The notes: generated by a model not told the origin, from the sequence alone. A DNA stretch of 9,114 nt from Candidatus Saccharimonadota bacterium (GCA_016880595.1 JAEHDC010000046.1:1-9114), one strand, 5' to 3'; shown: positions 1 to 6,170, numbered from the stretch's first letter. Program-made: numbers and translations.

Positions 1-1146
1 AGCCGCAAATACGCTCTTTTTGAGGACGGGCATTGCCGTGCGCAATTGCATTTTGAATATCTAAACGGTAAAGTAGTTTACACTTTGACCAATGGCTCAT
101 TGCATCAGCAAAACCACACCGAGCTAACAGATGTAGCTTTGGCTGCTAGCCAAGTTGAGCAAATCTTAAAAGAAAATGGCGTGCTAAAAGATGATGAACG
201 CATTAGTCATGTTGGCCTGCGTATTGTGGCGCCCGGCAGTTATTTTTTGAGCGATCATATTGTAAACGATGAGCTGGTCGAGCGGCTTAGGGGTATTGAG
301 TATCTTGCGCCGCTGCACATTGCCGCTTCGCTACATGAGTTGGAACTGATTCGCAAGTGTTTTGCGGGTGCAATAGTGGTTGGTGTTTCAGACAGCGCTT
401 TCCATATTACAAAACCGGATTTTGCTTGGAATTATGGTTTACCTCTGGAGGATGCTGATCGTTTTGACATAAAGCGTTTTGGCTATCACGGTCTGGCAGT
501 TGCTGCGGTTGTGCACTCGCTCAAGAAAGCCGATAAATTGCCGCCAAAAATTGTGGTTTGCCATTTGGGTAGTGGAGCAAGTGTGACGGCTGTGCATAAT
601 GGCCGCAGTGTTGATACTACCATGGGTTATTCGCCGCTGGAGGGCTTAATTATGGCTACTAGAGTTGGGAATATTGACGTCACAGCTGTCCAAGCAATAA
701 AGACATTACTCAAATTTAATGATGACGATCTTGATATTTATTTAAATATGAGATCTGGACTGCGTGGTTTAAGCGGCACTACGTCAGATATTAGAGAACT
801 TTTGGAGCTTCAGGCGCAAGGTGATCATCAGGCTTATTTGGCTTTGCAGACTTATGTTCATGCTGTGCAAAAGGCGATTGGCCAGATGATTTCGGTTCTT
901 GGCGGAATAGATTTGTTAGCTTTTAGCGGTACGGTTGGCGAACGGTCATTCCCAATGCGCCAGCGAATTATGCGAGCTTTTCATTATGTTGACCTCAATT
1001 TAGACGAGGAAACAAACAATGCTTGCGGTAATCCATTTGACTTGACTCTAATTTCGGAGCTTGGTCGATCAAAGCCAGTCTTTGTTGTTCCAACAAATGA
1101 AGCACAACAGATTGCAAGGCAGGTCAAGATAGCTGTTAAATTGTAA
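1..1146 (+). CDS. ackA: Acetate kinase (acetate/propionate kinase family), 5' end cut by window edge
   Basis: Interconverts acetyl phosphate + ADP with acetate + ATP, the last ATP-yielding step of fermentation in the cytoplasm. The frame is open to the left edge and begins SRKYALF, which fits the end of the conserved N-terminal NAGSSS motif, so only about ten residues are missing; the TTG at 46 is not the true start. Visible motifs: HLGSGAS phosphate-binding segment (562-582), SVDTTMGYSPLEG, TRVGNID with the catalytic Arg (661-663), SGLRGLSGTTSDIR, FSGTVGE and PTNEA near the C-terminus. Residues matching the Arg91, His123, Asp148, His180, Arg241 and Glu384 set of the Methanosarcina enzyme are all kept, so it is probably active. 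It is divergent: RVVHGGE is RIVAPGS, PLHNP is PLHIA and HGTSH is HGLAV. Length is normal for the family (about 390 residues). Propionate or another short acid is a possible substrate. Upstream neighbours are outside the window. Confidence 0.93.
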   Translation, partial: SRKYALFEDGHCRAQLHFEYLNGKVVYTLTNGSLHQQNHTELTDVALAASQVEQILKENGVLKDDERISHVGLRIVAPGSYFLSDHIVNDELVERLRGIEYLAPLHIAASLHELELIRKCFAGAIVVGVSDSAFHITKPDFAWNYGLPLEDADRFDIKRFGYHGLAVAAVVHSLKKADKLPPKIVVCHLGSGASVTAVHNGRSVDTTMGYSPLEGLIMATRVGNIDVTAVQAIKTLLKFNDDDLDIYLNMRSGLRGLSGTTSDIRELLELQAQGDHQAYLALQTYVHAVQKAIGQMISVLGGIDLLAFSGTVGERSFPMRQRIMRAFHYVDLNLDEETNNACGNPFDLTLISELGRSKPVFVVPTNEAQQIARQVKIAVKL

Positions 1147-1160
1147 GAGGTCTGTATATT

Positions 1161-1198
1161 AAAAATAGCCTGCATCTTGCCGGCTATTTTTATTGGCG
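1161..1198. terminator. Two-way intrinsic terminator between ackA and the VKOR gene
   Basis: A perfect 10-bp inverted repeat, AAAAATAGCC (1161-1170) and GGCTATTTTT (1182-1191), encloses an 11-nt loop. The T-rich right arm serves the plus strand and the A-rich left arm, read as T on the minus strand, serves the convergent minus-strand operon. It starts 14 nt after the ackA stop codon and 13 nt beyond the VKOR stop. Confidence 0.85.
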
Positions 1199-1204
1199 TA
1201 ATGT

Positions 1205-1783
1205 TTAGATAAAATGCAGGGTTATTGCTAATGCACCAATTATTGCAAATAATATCCAGCCAAGTATGTCATACTGCTTTGAAATGCCATTTTTTAATGA
1301 TTTTTTTGAATTTGCTTTAAGCGGTAGATCGTCGACGTTGAGTCGTAGCCAAGCTGCGCACACAAAAAGTAGACCAAGCATACAAGCACTACAAAAAATG
1401 CAGAGTGCTCCGATAACAAACGTGCTTTGCCATAAATACCAGATGCCAAAACATAATGTAAACATAGAGAGGCCTTGAATAGTCAAACGAAAACCTTTGT
1501 TAAGCCCTTTGCTAAACATGCCGGCCAGAGCAGCAATAAGGAATGTCAAGAACATCACCATGCATAAGATGGAATTAGGGAAGCCAAAGACTGAGCTTTG
1601 CCATTCGGTAAGCACTGTACTACAGCTAAAAACACTGTTGATGTTGCAGTAGAGTGTAGCGCCTTGGTTTTTTATAAGTTGCAAAACCTCTAACATTTGT
1701 AAGAATGAGGCGATAAAACCAACTAGCGCGCCACCCGCCATAATTATGTATAACTTTCGTTGCATATTACTATTCATTAGCAT
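1205..1783 (-). CDS. Vitamin K epoxide reductase (VKOR) family disulfide-generating membrane protein
   Basis: Integral membrane quinone-linked oxidase that makes disulfides for exported proteins, the job DsbB does in proteobacteria. About five hydrophobic helices (near residues 12-32, 72-90, 100-118, 122-146, 172-192). The four family cysteines are present: a loop pair eight residues apart (Cys46 and Cys54 in YCNINSVFSC, followed by the conserved GFPNS segment) and the CxxC active site CIFC (128-131). There is an extra Cys134. No thioredoxin-like domain is fused, so a separate DsbA-like partner is expected elsewhere. The start is ambiguous: ATG at 1783, or ATG at 1777 or 1765, none with a Shine-Dalgarno site. 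A TATAAT on the minus strand (1791-1786) lies 8 nt before the 1777 ATG and could drive a leaderless transcript starting there. It also lies 33 nt after the upstream gene and could be co-transcribed with it. Confidence 0.88.
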   Translation of the reverse strand: MLMNSNMQRKLYIIMAGGALVGFIASFLQMLEVLQLIKNQGATLYCNINSVFSCSTVLTEWQSSVFGFPNSILCMVMFLTFLIAALAGMFSKGLNKGFRLTIQGLSMFTLCFGIWYLWQSTFVIGALCIFCSACMLGLLFVCAAWLRLNVDDLPLKANSKKSLKNGISKQYDILGWILFAIIGALAITLHFI

Positions 1784-1785
1784 TA

Positions 1786-1791
1786 ATTATA
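1786..1791 (-). promoter_or_regulatory. Possible -10 box for a leaderless VKOR transcript
   Basis: TATAAT on the minus strand lies just before the VKOR start codons. No convincing -35 was found 16-18 nt upstream. The same spacing recurs at other genes in this window, which is the main support. Confidence 0.35.
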
Positions 1792-1816
1792 GCTCATTTT
1801 TTGGAATTTGGCGAGG

Positions 1817-2404
1817 TTATTCTTCCTCAGCTTCAAGCGTTGCAATTGATGGCTTGAAGAAAGAATTGTAAATAGTATTTTGCGTACTGGCAATTGTAGA
1901 GTCACTCGAGCAAGAAGTTTGTGGGGTTATAAATTGGTAGTAATTGCCGTTGATTAACTTAATAAATGCACCGCCGTTATCTGTTGTTGGCTCAAATGTT
2001 GCTTGTGCGCTAGTAAGCTTTATTAGTTCTCCGAGTGGCTTTTCGCCAGTTTGACTATCTGAGCAAGAAGTGGTCAAGGCACTGAGAGCTGAAGTGCTAA
2101 ATACTAACGTGTCTCCTGTAGAGTTTATTGTATAAACTATCTCTTGGGAGCTATCAATTGGTTTAAGACGCAAATCCCACTCGTCAATTACGTAATAGCC
2201 TGCATTAGGATCTGTTTTGGTTGAGTTGGTACTAGTTGTTTGGGAAGAGTTCGAGCCACTAGCCGAAGATGAGGTTGTTGATGAAGTACTTGAAGTTTGG
2301 TTAAAGAATACTCGCCAGATAATTACCCCTGCAACCGCTATTACTGCTATAACTAAAATAATAACAATTAAGCTATTGCCAGATTGCTTGTTGTTTTTTG
2401 CCAT
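1817..2404 (-). CDS. Membrane-anchored extracytoplasmic protein with Ser/Thr linker and a cysteine pair
   Basis: Function unknown. Residues 1-10 are basic and polar, 12-33 form one strong transmembrane helix, 36-64 are an almost pure Ser/Thr/Asn linker, and about 68-190 form an outside domain beginning GYYVIDEWDLRLKP. That domain has two cysteines, Cys114 and Cys165, both in a TSC context, which probably form a disulfide. From memory this layout (single N-terminal helix, low-complexity linker, then an aromatic-rich IxxWxLRL segment with a Cys pair) is a recurrent family in Saccharibacteria and relatives; this was not searched. It lacks the GFxxxE processing site of type IV pilins. Start at ATG 2404 is supported by AAAGGG (minus strand, 2418-2413) 8 nt upstream. 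It is the first gene of a pair with VKOR, which could oxidise its cysteines. Confidence 0.8.
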   Translation of the reverse strand: MAKNNKQSGNSLIVIILVIAVIAVAGVIIWRVFFNQTSSTSSTTSSSASGSNSSQTTSTNSTKTDPNAGYYVIDEWDLRLKPIDSSQEIVYTINSTGDTLVFSTSALSALTTSCSDSQTGEKPLGELIKLTSAQATFEPTTDNGGAFIKLINGNYYQFITPQTSCSSDSTIASTQNTIYNSFFKPSIATLEAEEE

Positions 2405-2432
2405 TTTTGATGCCCTTTATAGTTATACTCTA

Positions 2433-2445
2433 GCGTTATTAACGC
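2433..2445. promoter_or_regulatory. Palindrome upstream of the anchored-protein gene, possible operator
   Basis: GCGTTA-T-TAACGC is a perfect 6-bp inverted repeat around one central base. It lies just upstream of a weak -10-like TATAAC (minus strand, 2427-2422). Its position between would-be promoter elements fits a repressor site, but no -35 is clear and the palindrome is short. Confidence 0.3.
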
Positions 2446-2555
2446 ACAGCTTGCCTGAAATGTAAATATGTAGGTAGCTAAATTATGTAATAAAAACAAC
2501 TTTATGTTTAAAATATTACAATGCTGAGTTTGTCGTTTTCATCTGTTAAAAATGC

Positions 2556-2583
2556 TTGTTAATAAAAAAGTGCAATTTATAAT
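2556..2583 (+). promoter_or_regulatory. Sigma-70-type promoter for the CHAP gene
   Basis: -35 TTGTTA (2556-2561), 16-nt spacer, -10 TATAAT (2578-2583, full consensus). Transcription would begin near 2590, giving a leader of about 160 nt before the ATG at 2752. This is the best promoter match in the 347-base divergent region. Confidence 0.6.
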
Positions 2584-2589
2584 ATTACC

Positions 2590-2751
2590 TCCTGCCTCGT
2601 TTGGCAATAACAGATTTTTTTAAGATTTTTTTGGTATTTACACGCCAGGCAAGATATGGCTAAATGTCTGCAAGCGCGCATTTTGATAGTCAAAATGCTT
2701 TTACCGGCTTAACATCGGGCGCTTATCCTGCACATTTTAGGAGTGAAGCTA
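2590..2751 (+). promoter_or_regulatory. Long structured 5' leader of the CHAP gene
   Basis: The leader holds two near-adjacent copies of AGATTTTTTT (2612-2621 and 2623-2632) and a 9-bp hairpin, GCATTTTGA / TCAAAATGC (2678-2686 / 2690-2698), followed by TTTT (2699-2702). The hairpin plus short T run resembles an attenuator. The leader ends in AGGAG (2739-2743), 8 nt before ATG 2752. No known riboswitch consensus was recognised. Apart from this and the promoter, the 2405-2751 gap holds no convincing gene. Confidence 0.4.
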
Positions 2752-4113
2752 ATGCTAGGTCTAAGACGTTTAGAAGCGTTTTTGCTTGCATTTGCAGTTG
2801 GAGTGTCGATGTCGTTTTCGATTTTCATTCTTCCTGCATATGCCAGTAGTGACGACTACCCGAGTAAATGGAAGAACGCTGCTAAGGACTCGCTTTTCGA
2901 CGATTGGGGATATTACAACCGCGAATGTGTGAGTTTCGTCGCATGGCGGCTTAGCTCACAAAACGGAATGGACTCGTCTGCAATCAAAGGGCTTGGCAAC
3001 GCAAGCACCTGGAAAAGCCGGGCGATTTCTCGAGGCTACGAGGTCAATAACATTCCGGCTGTCGGCTCTGTTGCGTGGTTCAGCTATGGCCATGTGGCAT
3101 GGGTTGAGTCGATAAACGGGGACGGAACAGTTCACATCGAGGAATACAACTATGACTACGCGGGCCACTACAACGAAAGAGATGTGGCGGCCTCAAAGGT
3201 CGGGGCGTTCATCCACTTTGCGGATATAAACACATCTGCTGCACCTGTTATTCCTGCGCAAACAAGCGGTCGCATGCTTTTCGTACGCGGCGACGACATG
3301 CTGTTTGCTAGTGACGAAATCGGCGGAAGCTGGTCTAACTTAACCGGAAGCGGTTGGGTGGGATCAGAGAGCGTCATTTCGGTTGGCGGAACAGATGGCA
3401 AAACGCAGATTTGGATTAACTCCTGTGGAGCTGTTTACGCCAAAAGTTCGCTCGGCCAAGACGGCTGGACTGAAGAAGGCGGTTGCGGCACGGCTCAAGC
3501 AGCTGCAATAAGCAACACTGGCTTGCAAATGTTACTCACGCCTTGCGGCGCTGTCTTTGCAAAGTACGGCGTTGGTGTTGGCGGCTGGATCTTCCAACAA
3601 GACTGCGGCAGCTTCACGGCAATTGCAACGGGTGGAAACACTCAAATGCTGTTGAGTAGTTGCGGCGCTGTCTACGCCAAGGATAACAACTTGGGGTATG
3701 GCGGTTGGACAGAGGAAGCAGCTTGTGGTACAGCCAGCCAAATTTCGGTTAGTAGCACTGGTCTCCAGATGATAACCACTCCGTGTGGCGCTATTTTCTC
3801 CAAAAACGGCGTTAGCGTCGGAGGCTGGTGGGCAGAGGGAGACTGCGGCTGGGCAACCAAAGTAATTGCTGGCGGCAATGTGCACATGTTCCTGAGCTCT
3901 TGCAGCGCGGTTTACGCTAAGACCAGTATGGGCTATGGGAACTGGGTTGAGGAATCTCCCTGCGGTACAGCTAACGACATTGCTATAGGTAGCAATGGTC
4001 GACAGCTGCTCATCTCTGCGGACAGTGCAGTATTTGTTAGAGATGGCATTGGCATTGGCGGCTGGAGCATGCAGGTCGGTCCAGGCAATGCAAAAGCCAT
4101 TGCCGTAAGCTAA
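2752..4113 (+). CDS. Secreted CHAP-domain peptidoglycan hydrolase with cysteine-rich seven-repeat domain
   Basis: Predicted exported cell-wall enzyme (amidase or endopeptidase). ATG 2752 is chosen because AGGAG at 2739-2743 is 8 nt upstream; the in-frame GTG at 2743 overlaps that site. Residues 1-31 are a signal peptide (RR, hydrophobic core, AYA before the cut). The CHAP domain covers about 36-158: catalytic Cys59 in NRECVSF, His114 in YGHVAWV, and an acidic/Asn segment at 130-133 (EEYN). From 174 to the end there are seven repeats of about 40 residues. They alternate between two types, with five Cys pairs (225/245, 265/285, 304/325, 345/365, 384/404), each about 20 residues apart. This suggests a beta-propeller, perhaps for binding wall or glycan, held by disulfides. 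The first and last repeats lack cysteines. The gene is visibly richer in G+C than its neighbours, which hints at transfer. It is divergent from the VKOR operon, which could form its disulfides. Target (own wall or host wall) is unknown. Confidence 0.88.
   Translation: MLGLRRLEAFLLAFAVGVSMSFSIFILPAYASSDDYPSKWKNAAKDSLFDDWGYYNRECVSFVAWRLSSQNGMDSSAIKGLGNASTWKSRAISRGYEVNNIPAVGSVAWFSYGHVAWVESINGDGTVHIEEYNYDYAGHYNERDVAASKVGAFIHFADINTSAAPVIPAQTSGRMLFVRGDDMLFASDEIGGSWSNLTGSGWVGSESVISVGGTDGKTQIWINSCGAVYAKSSLGQDGWTEEGGCGTAQAAAISNTGLQMLLTPCGAVFAKYGVGVGGWIFQQDCGSFTAIATGGNTQMLLSSCGAVYAKDNNLGYGGWTEEAACGTASQISVSSTGLQMITTPCGAIFSKNGVSVGGWWAEGDCGWATKVIAGGNVHMFLSSCSAVYAKTSMGYGNWVEESPCGTANDIAIGSNGRQLLISADSAVFVRDGIGIGGWSMQVGPGNAKAIAVS
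3271..4110 (+). repeat. Tandem ~120-bp coding repeats in the CHAP protein C-terminus
   Basis: Seven protein repeats starting near residues 174, 220, 260, 299, 340, 379 and 419. Type A (225, 304, 384) reads like SSCGAVYAK...GYGGWTEE..CGTA; type B (265, 345, 425) reads like TPCGAVFAK.GVGVGGW...DCG. The order is B-A-B-A-B-A-B, so the ancestral unit duplicated was probably an 80-residue A-B pair. Confidence 0.75.
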
Positions 4114-4121
4114 GAGTGTAG

Positions 4122-4194
4122 GAGCAACCTGAGCCAAGTTGTAAAACTGGCTCAACATCCCTAAGCGTTTGTTTGCGCATGCCTTTTGTTGCTC
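4122..4194 (+). terminator. Nested hairpins downstream of the CHAP gene, probable 3' end structure
   Basis: TGAGCCA (4130-4136) pairs with TGGCTCA (4148-4154), extended by GTT/AAC after one bulged A, with loop GTAA. An outer 7-bp pair, GAGCAAC (4122-4128) and GTTGCTC (4188-4194), encloses it. There is no T run straight after the inner stem, so this is either a weak terminator or a 3' stabilising fold. Confidence 0.45.
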
Positions 4195-4230
4195 ATTATG
4201 AATTAGGAATAAAAATGAGCCGGGGGAGTG

Positions 4231-4236
4231 TATAAT
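4231..4236 (+). promoter_or_regulatory. -10 box of a probably leaderless RNA methyltransferase transcript
   Basis: Consensus TATAAT ends 7 nt before the ATG at 4244, so transcription should start at or next to the start codon. The only purine-rich site, GGGGGAG at 4222-4228, is 15 nt from the ATG, too far for normal Shine-Dalgarno use. No good -35 was found. Confidence 0.5.
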
Positions 4237-4243
4237 AAAAACA

Positions 4244-5044
4244 ATGATTATCACTAGCAAACAGAACCCAAAGGTTAAAGCGCTTGGTAGTTTGCGCCAA
4301 CGTCGTAACCGCGAGCAGGCAGGCGTAACGCTTGTAGATGGCTATGAAGAACTGTCTTGTGCGCTTCGCTGCGGAGTAAAAATTCAACAGCTCTATTACT
4401 GCCCAGAGCTTATGGGTGGAGCAGAGCAGGTGGCTCGTCTTCAGCAGCTACTTCAGGATGGTGTTGATGCCACTGAGCTATCACGGCCGGTTTTTGAGAA
4501 AATTGCTTATCGTGAAGGGGCTGATGGCTGGTTGGCTGTAGTAACTGCAATAAAAACTGACCTTAAGAGCATCAAGCCTTCTGAACATCTGCTACTTTTG
4601 GTTTGTGAGTCTGTGGAAAAACCAGGTAATCTTGGTGCTATGCTGCGCACAGCGGATGCAGCTGGAGCTGATGCAGTTATCTCTGTTGATAGCGTCACTG
4701 ATTGGTCAAATCCTAATGTAGTTCGAGCGAGCAAAGGTGCGGTTTTTTCAGTGCCAGTCGCAGATGTGGCCCAAACTGAATTTTACGCGTGGCTTAAAGA
4801 TAATGATATTGCAATCGTTGCCTCAACCCCTGATACAGATATGCCGTATACAGAGCCGGAACTCACTTCTGGCGTGGCACTTTTGGTCGGTTCGGAGAAA
4901 TTTGGCCTTAGTGATTTTTGGTTGCAGCATGCAGATTATCGCGTACGCATCCCAATGAATGGCAAGATTGATTCATTGAATGTCGCCACTTCTGGCGCAC
5001 TATTACTTTATGAAGCTATCCGGCAACGTAACTTGCAAATATAA
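4244..5044 (+). CDS. TrmH/SpoU-family RNA 2'-O-methyltransferase
   Basis: SAM-dependent SPOUT-class enzyme that methylates a ribose 2'-OH in tRNA or rRNA. Residues 1-105 match the N-terminal substrate-binding domain of the family (starts MIITSKQNPKVKAL). The catalytic trefoil-knot domain has motif 1 ESVEKPGNLGAMLRTADAAG (with Asn129 and Arg135), motif 2 VGSEKFGLS (216-223, Glu218) and motif 3 IPMNGKIDSLNVATSGALL (236-254, Ser244-Leu-Asn246). All expected catalytic residues are present and 266 residues is normal for RlmB/TsnR-like members. The exact target nucleoside cannot be told from the sequence, so no symbol is given. It is followed after 15 nt by a small membrane protein gene with its own strong ribosome binding site, probably an operon. 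Confidence 0.92.
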   Translation: MIITSKQNPKVKALGSLRQRRNREQAGVTLVDGYEELSCALRCGVKIQQLYYCPELMGGAEQVARLQQLLQDGVDATELSRPVFEKIAYREGADGWLAVVTAIKTDLKSIKPSEHLLLLVCESVEKPGNLGAMLRTADAAGADAVISVDSVTDWSNPNVVRASKGAVFSVPVADVAQTEFYAWLKDNDIAIVASTPDTDMPYTEPELTSGVALLVGSEKFGLSDFWLQHADYRVRIPMNGKIDSLNVATSGALLLYEAIRQRNLQI

Positions 5045-5059
5045 TTTTAAAGGGGGAAT

Positions 5060-5263
5060 ATGAGCAAAAACGGATCATGCAACAGTAATATGAATGCAAA
5101 CGCAGCAGCAGGCGGCGGTATATATGGCTTGGGACTTTTAGGCGCAATAGTGTATTACATGATTCATGCTGCTAACTTTTGGATGGTATTGCTTGGTTTG
5201 CTTAAGGCAATCATCTGGCCGGCGATGGTGGTGTATGGAATATTGGATTTTTTGAATTATTAA
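5060..5263 (+). CDS. Small conserved two-helix membrane protein (67 aa)
   Basis: Polar, Asn/Ala-rich residues 1-17 are followed by two hydrophobic helices (about 20-38 and 42-64) joined by HAANF. The pattern GGGIYGLGLLGAIVY...FW...LLKAIIWPAMVVYGIL resembles, from memory, a short membrane protein found in many bacterial phyla with no known function; it was not searched. The start is firm: AAAGGGGG at 5049-5056 lies just before ATG 5060. The gene begins 15 nt after the methyltransferase stop codon, so it is likely translated from the same message. Confidence 0.8.
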   Translation: MSKNGSCNSNMNANAAAGGGIYGLGLLGAIVYYMIHAANFWMVLLGLLKAIIWPAMVVYGILDFLNY

Positions 5264-5299
5264 ATAAGTATTATCTTGAAGATAAGGTTATTATTCTTT
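5263..5299 (+). terminator. Weak AT-rich terminator-like hairpin
   Basis: TTATCT (5271-5276) pairs with AGATAA (5280-5285) around loop TGA, with an outer AATAA/TTATT pair (5263-5267/5288-5292) across an internal loop, then ATTCTTT. It follows directly on the small membrane protein stop codon. Confidence 0.4.
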
Positions 5300-5532
5300 G
5301 GCGTACTGTTTGAGATAGAGCAGTTATTAAGGCGGTAGTAAAGTAAGTTATTTATCCTTATTGGCAGCTTTTCTGCCACTAGAAAGTGCTTGTTAAAATA
5401 TACGGTCTTCTTTTGAATCGACGTTCTACCTAGCGAAGTAAGATTAAAGTGCTTTTTAGCAGTTGATACAAGTGTTCTGTCTAGTATTGCTAACGGAGAG
5501 TTTATCCGATTAATCAGCTTATAAGCATGTGC
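5263..5532 (-). pseudogene. Start-less open frame, possible gene remnant
   Basis: On the minus strand 90 codons are open between TAG (5535-5533) and TAA (5262-5260), with no ATG, and a GTG start only about 37 residues from the end. The translation has ordinary protein character (for example TAKKHFNLTSLGRTSIQKK, then FLVAEKLPIRINNLLYY). It lies downstream of the damaged cupin gene on the same strand, so it may be the decayed end of a second gene of that operon. No family was recognised. A chance open frame in AT-rich DNA remains possible. The rest of 5264-5685 shows only a 6-bp hairpin, TGGCAG/CTGCCA (5362-5367/5373-5378). Confidence 0.25.
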
Positions 5533-5700
5533 CTAATATTGCTTTCGGTCATAAAGGAAGAGGTCGATACTTTGCTACTGCTAAAGACTAGAGACAATAG
5601 CTATGTGCAACGTCGCTCGAAAGAAGGTTTGGAACTTGCAAATGAATATGGCTTTCGCCGACAGAAAAAATATTTCAATAAACTATTAAGAACGTTCTAA
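5527..5700 (+). CDS. Possible 57-aa small ORF, unrecognised
   Basis: ATG 5527 to TAA 5700 encodes a short protein with a hydrophobic start (MCLILLSV) and a basic C-terminal half (for example RRQKKYFNKLL). There is no Shine-Dalgarno site and no nearby consensus promoter, and its tail overlaps the last 15 bases of the convergent cupin gene. It may be a remnant or a chance frame. Confidence 0.2.
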   Translation: MCLILLSVIKEEVDTLLLLKTRDNSYVQRRSKEGLELANEYGFRRQKKYFNKLLRTF

Positions 5701-6012
5701 ATCTTGTAAGAGGTCTACTTTTTTTACATTTTTTTGAACATCATCAAAATATTCATATAAAATGGCGGGCTCGTTAGGGGATTTGTTAATTACTGCATGT
5801 GGAATGCCGGACGATATTATGAATAAATAGAGCTCGTCATCTGGGTTCATTACTTCTTCATGCAGCTGGCCGTTTCCATCTTGCCATAAGAAGACGGTCG
5901 CCCCGATGCCAAGCAGAGCTTCTTGCTTTTCGTGCTTATGATTGCCAGCAATTTGATTGGAGGGCAAAAATATGATGGACTGCTCTACGGGAGTAAACGA
6001 GCATTCTGGCAA
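5686..6012 (-). CDS. Cupin-domain protein, probably 5'-truncated by mutation
   Basis: Small single-domain cupin. Motif 1 is visible as NHKHEKQEALLGIG (HxH then Glu) and motif 2 as SGIPHAVIN (ProHis then Asn), giving the usual metal-binding His-His-Glu-His set. Sugar-nucleotide ketoisomerases and capsule enzymes of this size share the fold, but the substrate cannot be told. The only in-frame start is TTG 6012, three codons after an in-frame TAA (6021-6019) and without a Shine-Dalgarno site. The sequence upstream of that TAA continues the family-like beginning (see 6013-6089), so this 108-residue frame is likely the surviving part of a protein of about 130 residues. It could be nonfunctional, or translated weakly from TTG. 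Confidence 0.65.
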   Translation of the reverse strand: MPECSFTPVEQSIIFLPSNQIAGNHKHEKQEALLGIGATVFLWQDGNGQLHEEVMNPDDELYLFIISSGIPHAVINKSPNEPAILYEYFDDVQKNVKKVDLLQDLERS

Positions 6013-6089
6013 TACTTTTTACATATTAAGCGCCCACTGCCCATTATCTTTCTTGTAGGTGGGTTTTATAATTATTTTTTTATACGCAT
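6013..6089 (-). pseudogene. Disrupted 5' part of the cupin gene (nonsense codon plus homopolymer frameshift)
   Basis: In the same frame as the cupin, the minus strand reads KKIIIKPTYKKDNGQWALNM, stop, KVL, then the 108-residue frame. This beginning is typical for small sugar-modifying cupins. The likely original ATG (6089-6087) is one base out of frame: a run of seven A (minus strand, 6081-6075) would need eight to join it to the rest. Two lesions, a TAA at 6021-6019 and the A-run frameshift, therefore separate start and body. Confidence 0.5.
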
Positions 6090-6170
6090 AATCTTAGGCT
6101 AGCTTTTTCTTATAGTATGCGCTATCACGGAGGCTATTATGGCGTAATAGATGGCTATCAAAAAATAGGC

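Noticed and set aside
2217..2465. Plus-strand ORF under the anchored-protein gene
   Set aside because: It is the antisense of the Ser/Thr linker and membrane helix; no ribosome binding site or domain.
2588..2597. A consensus AGGAGGT Shine-Dalgarno sequence on the minus strand
   Set aside because: No ATG, GTG or TTG follows at usable distance, and the nearest downstream minus-strand ATG opens only an eight-codon frame.
2743..2751. GTG at 2743 as start of the CHAP gene
   Set aside because: The GTG overlaps the AGGAG ribosome binding site; ATG 2752 is at the right spacing from it.
3532..4260. A 242-codon minus-strand open frame under the CHAP repeats
   Set aside because: It is antisense to a well-supported secreted enzyme and simply mirrors its tandem repeats; no start signal.
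5362..5378. TGGCAG/CTGCCA hairpin as a terminator
   Set aside because: Only 6 bp, with no T run after it and no gene ending near it.
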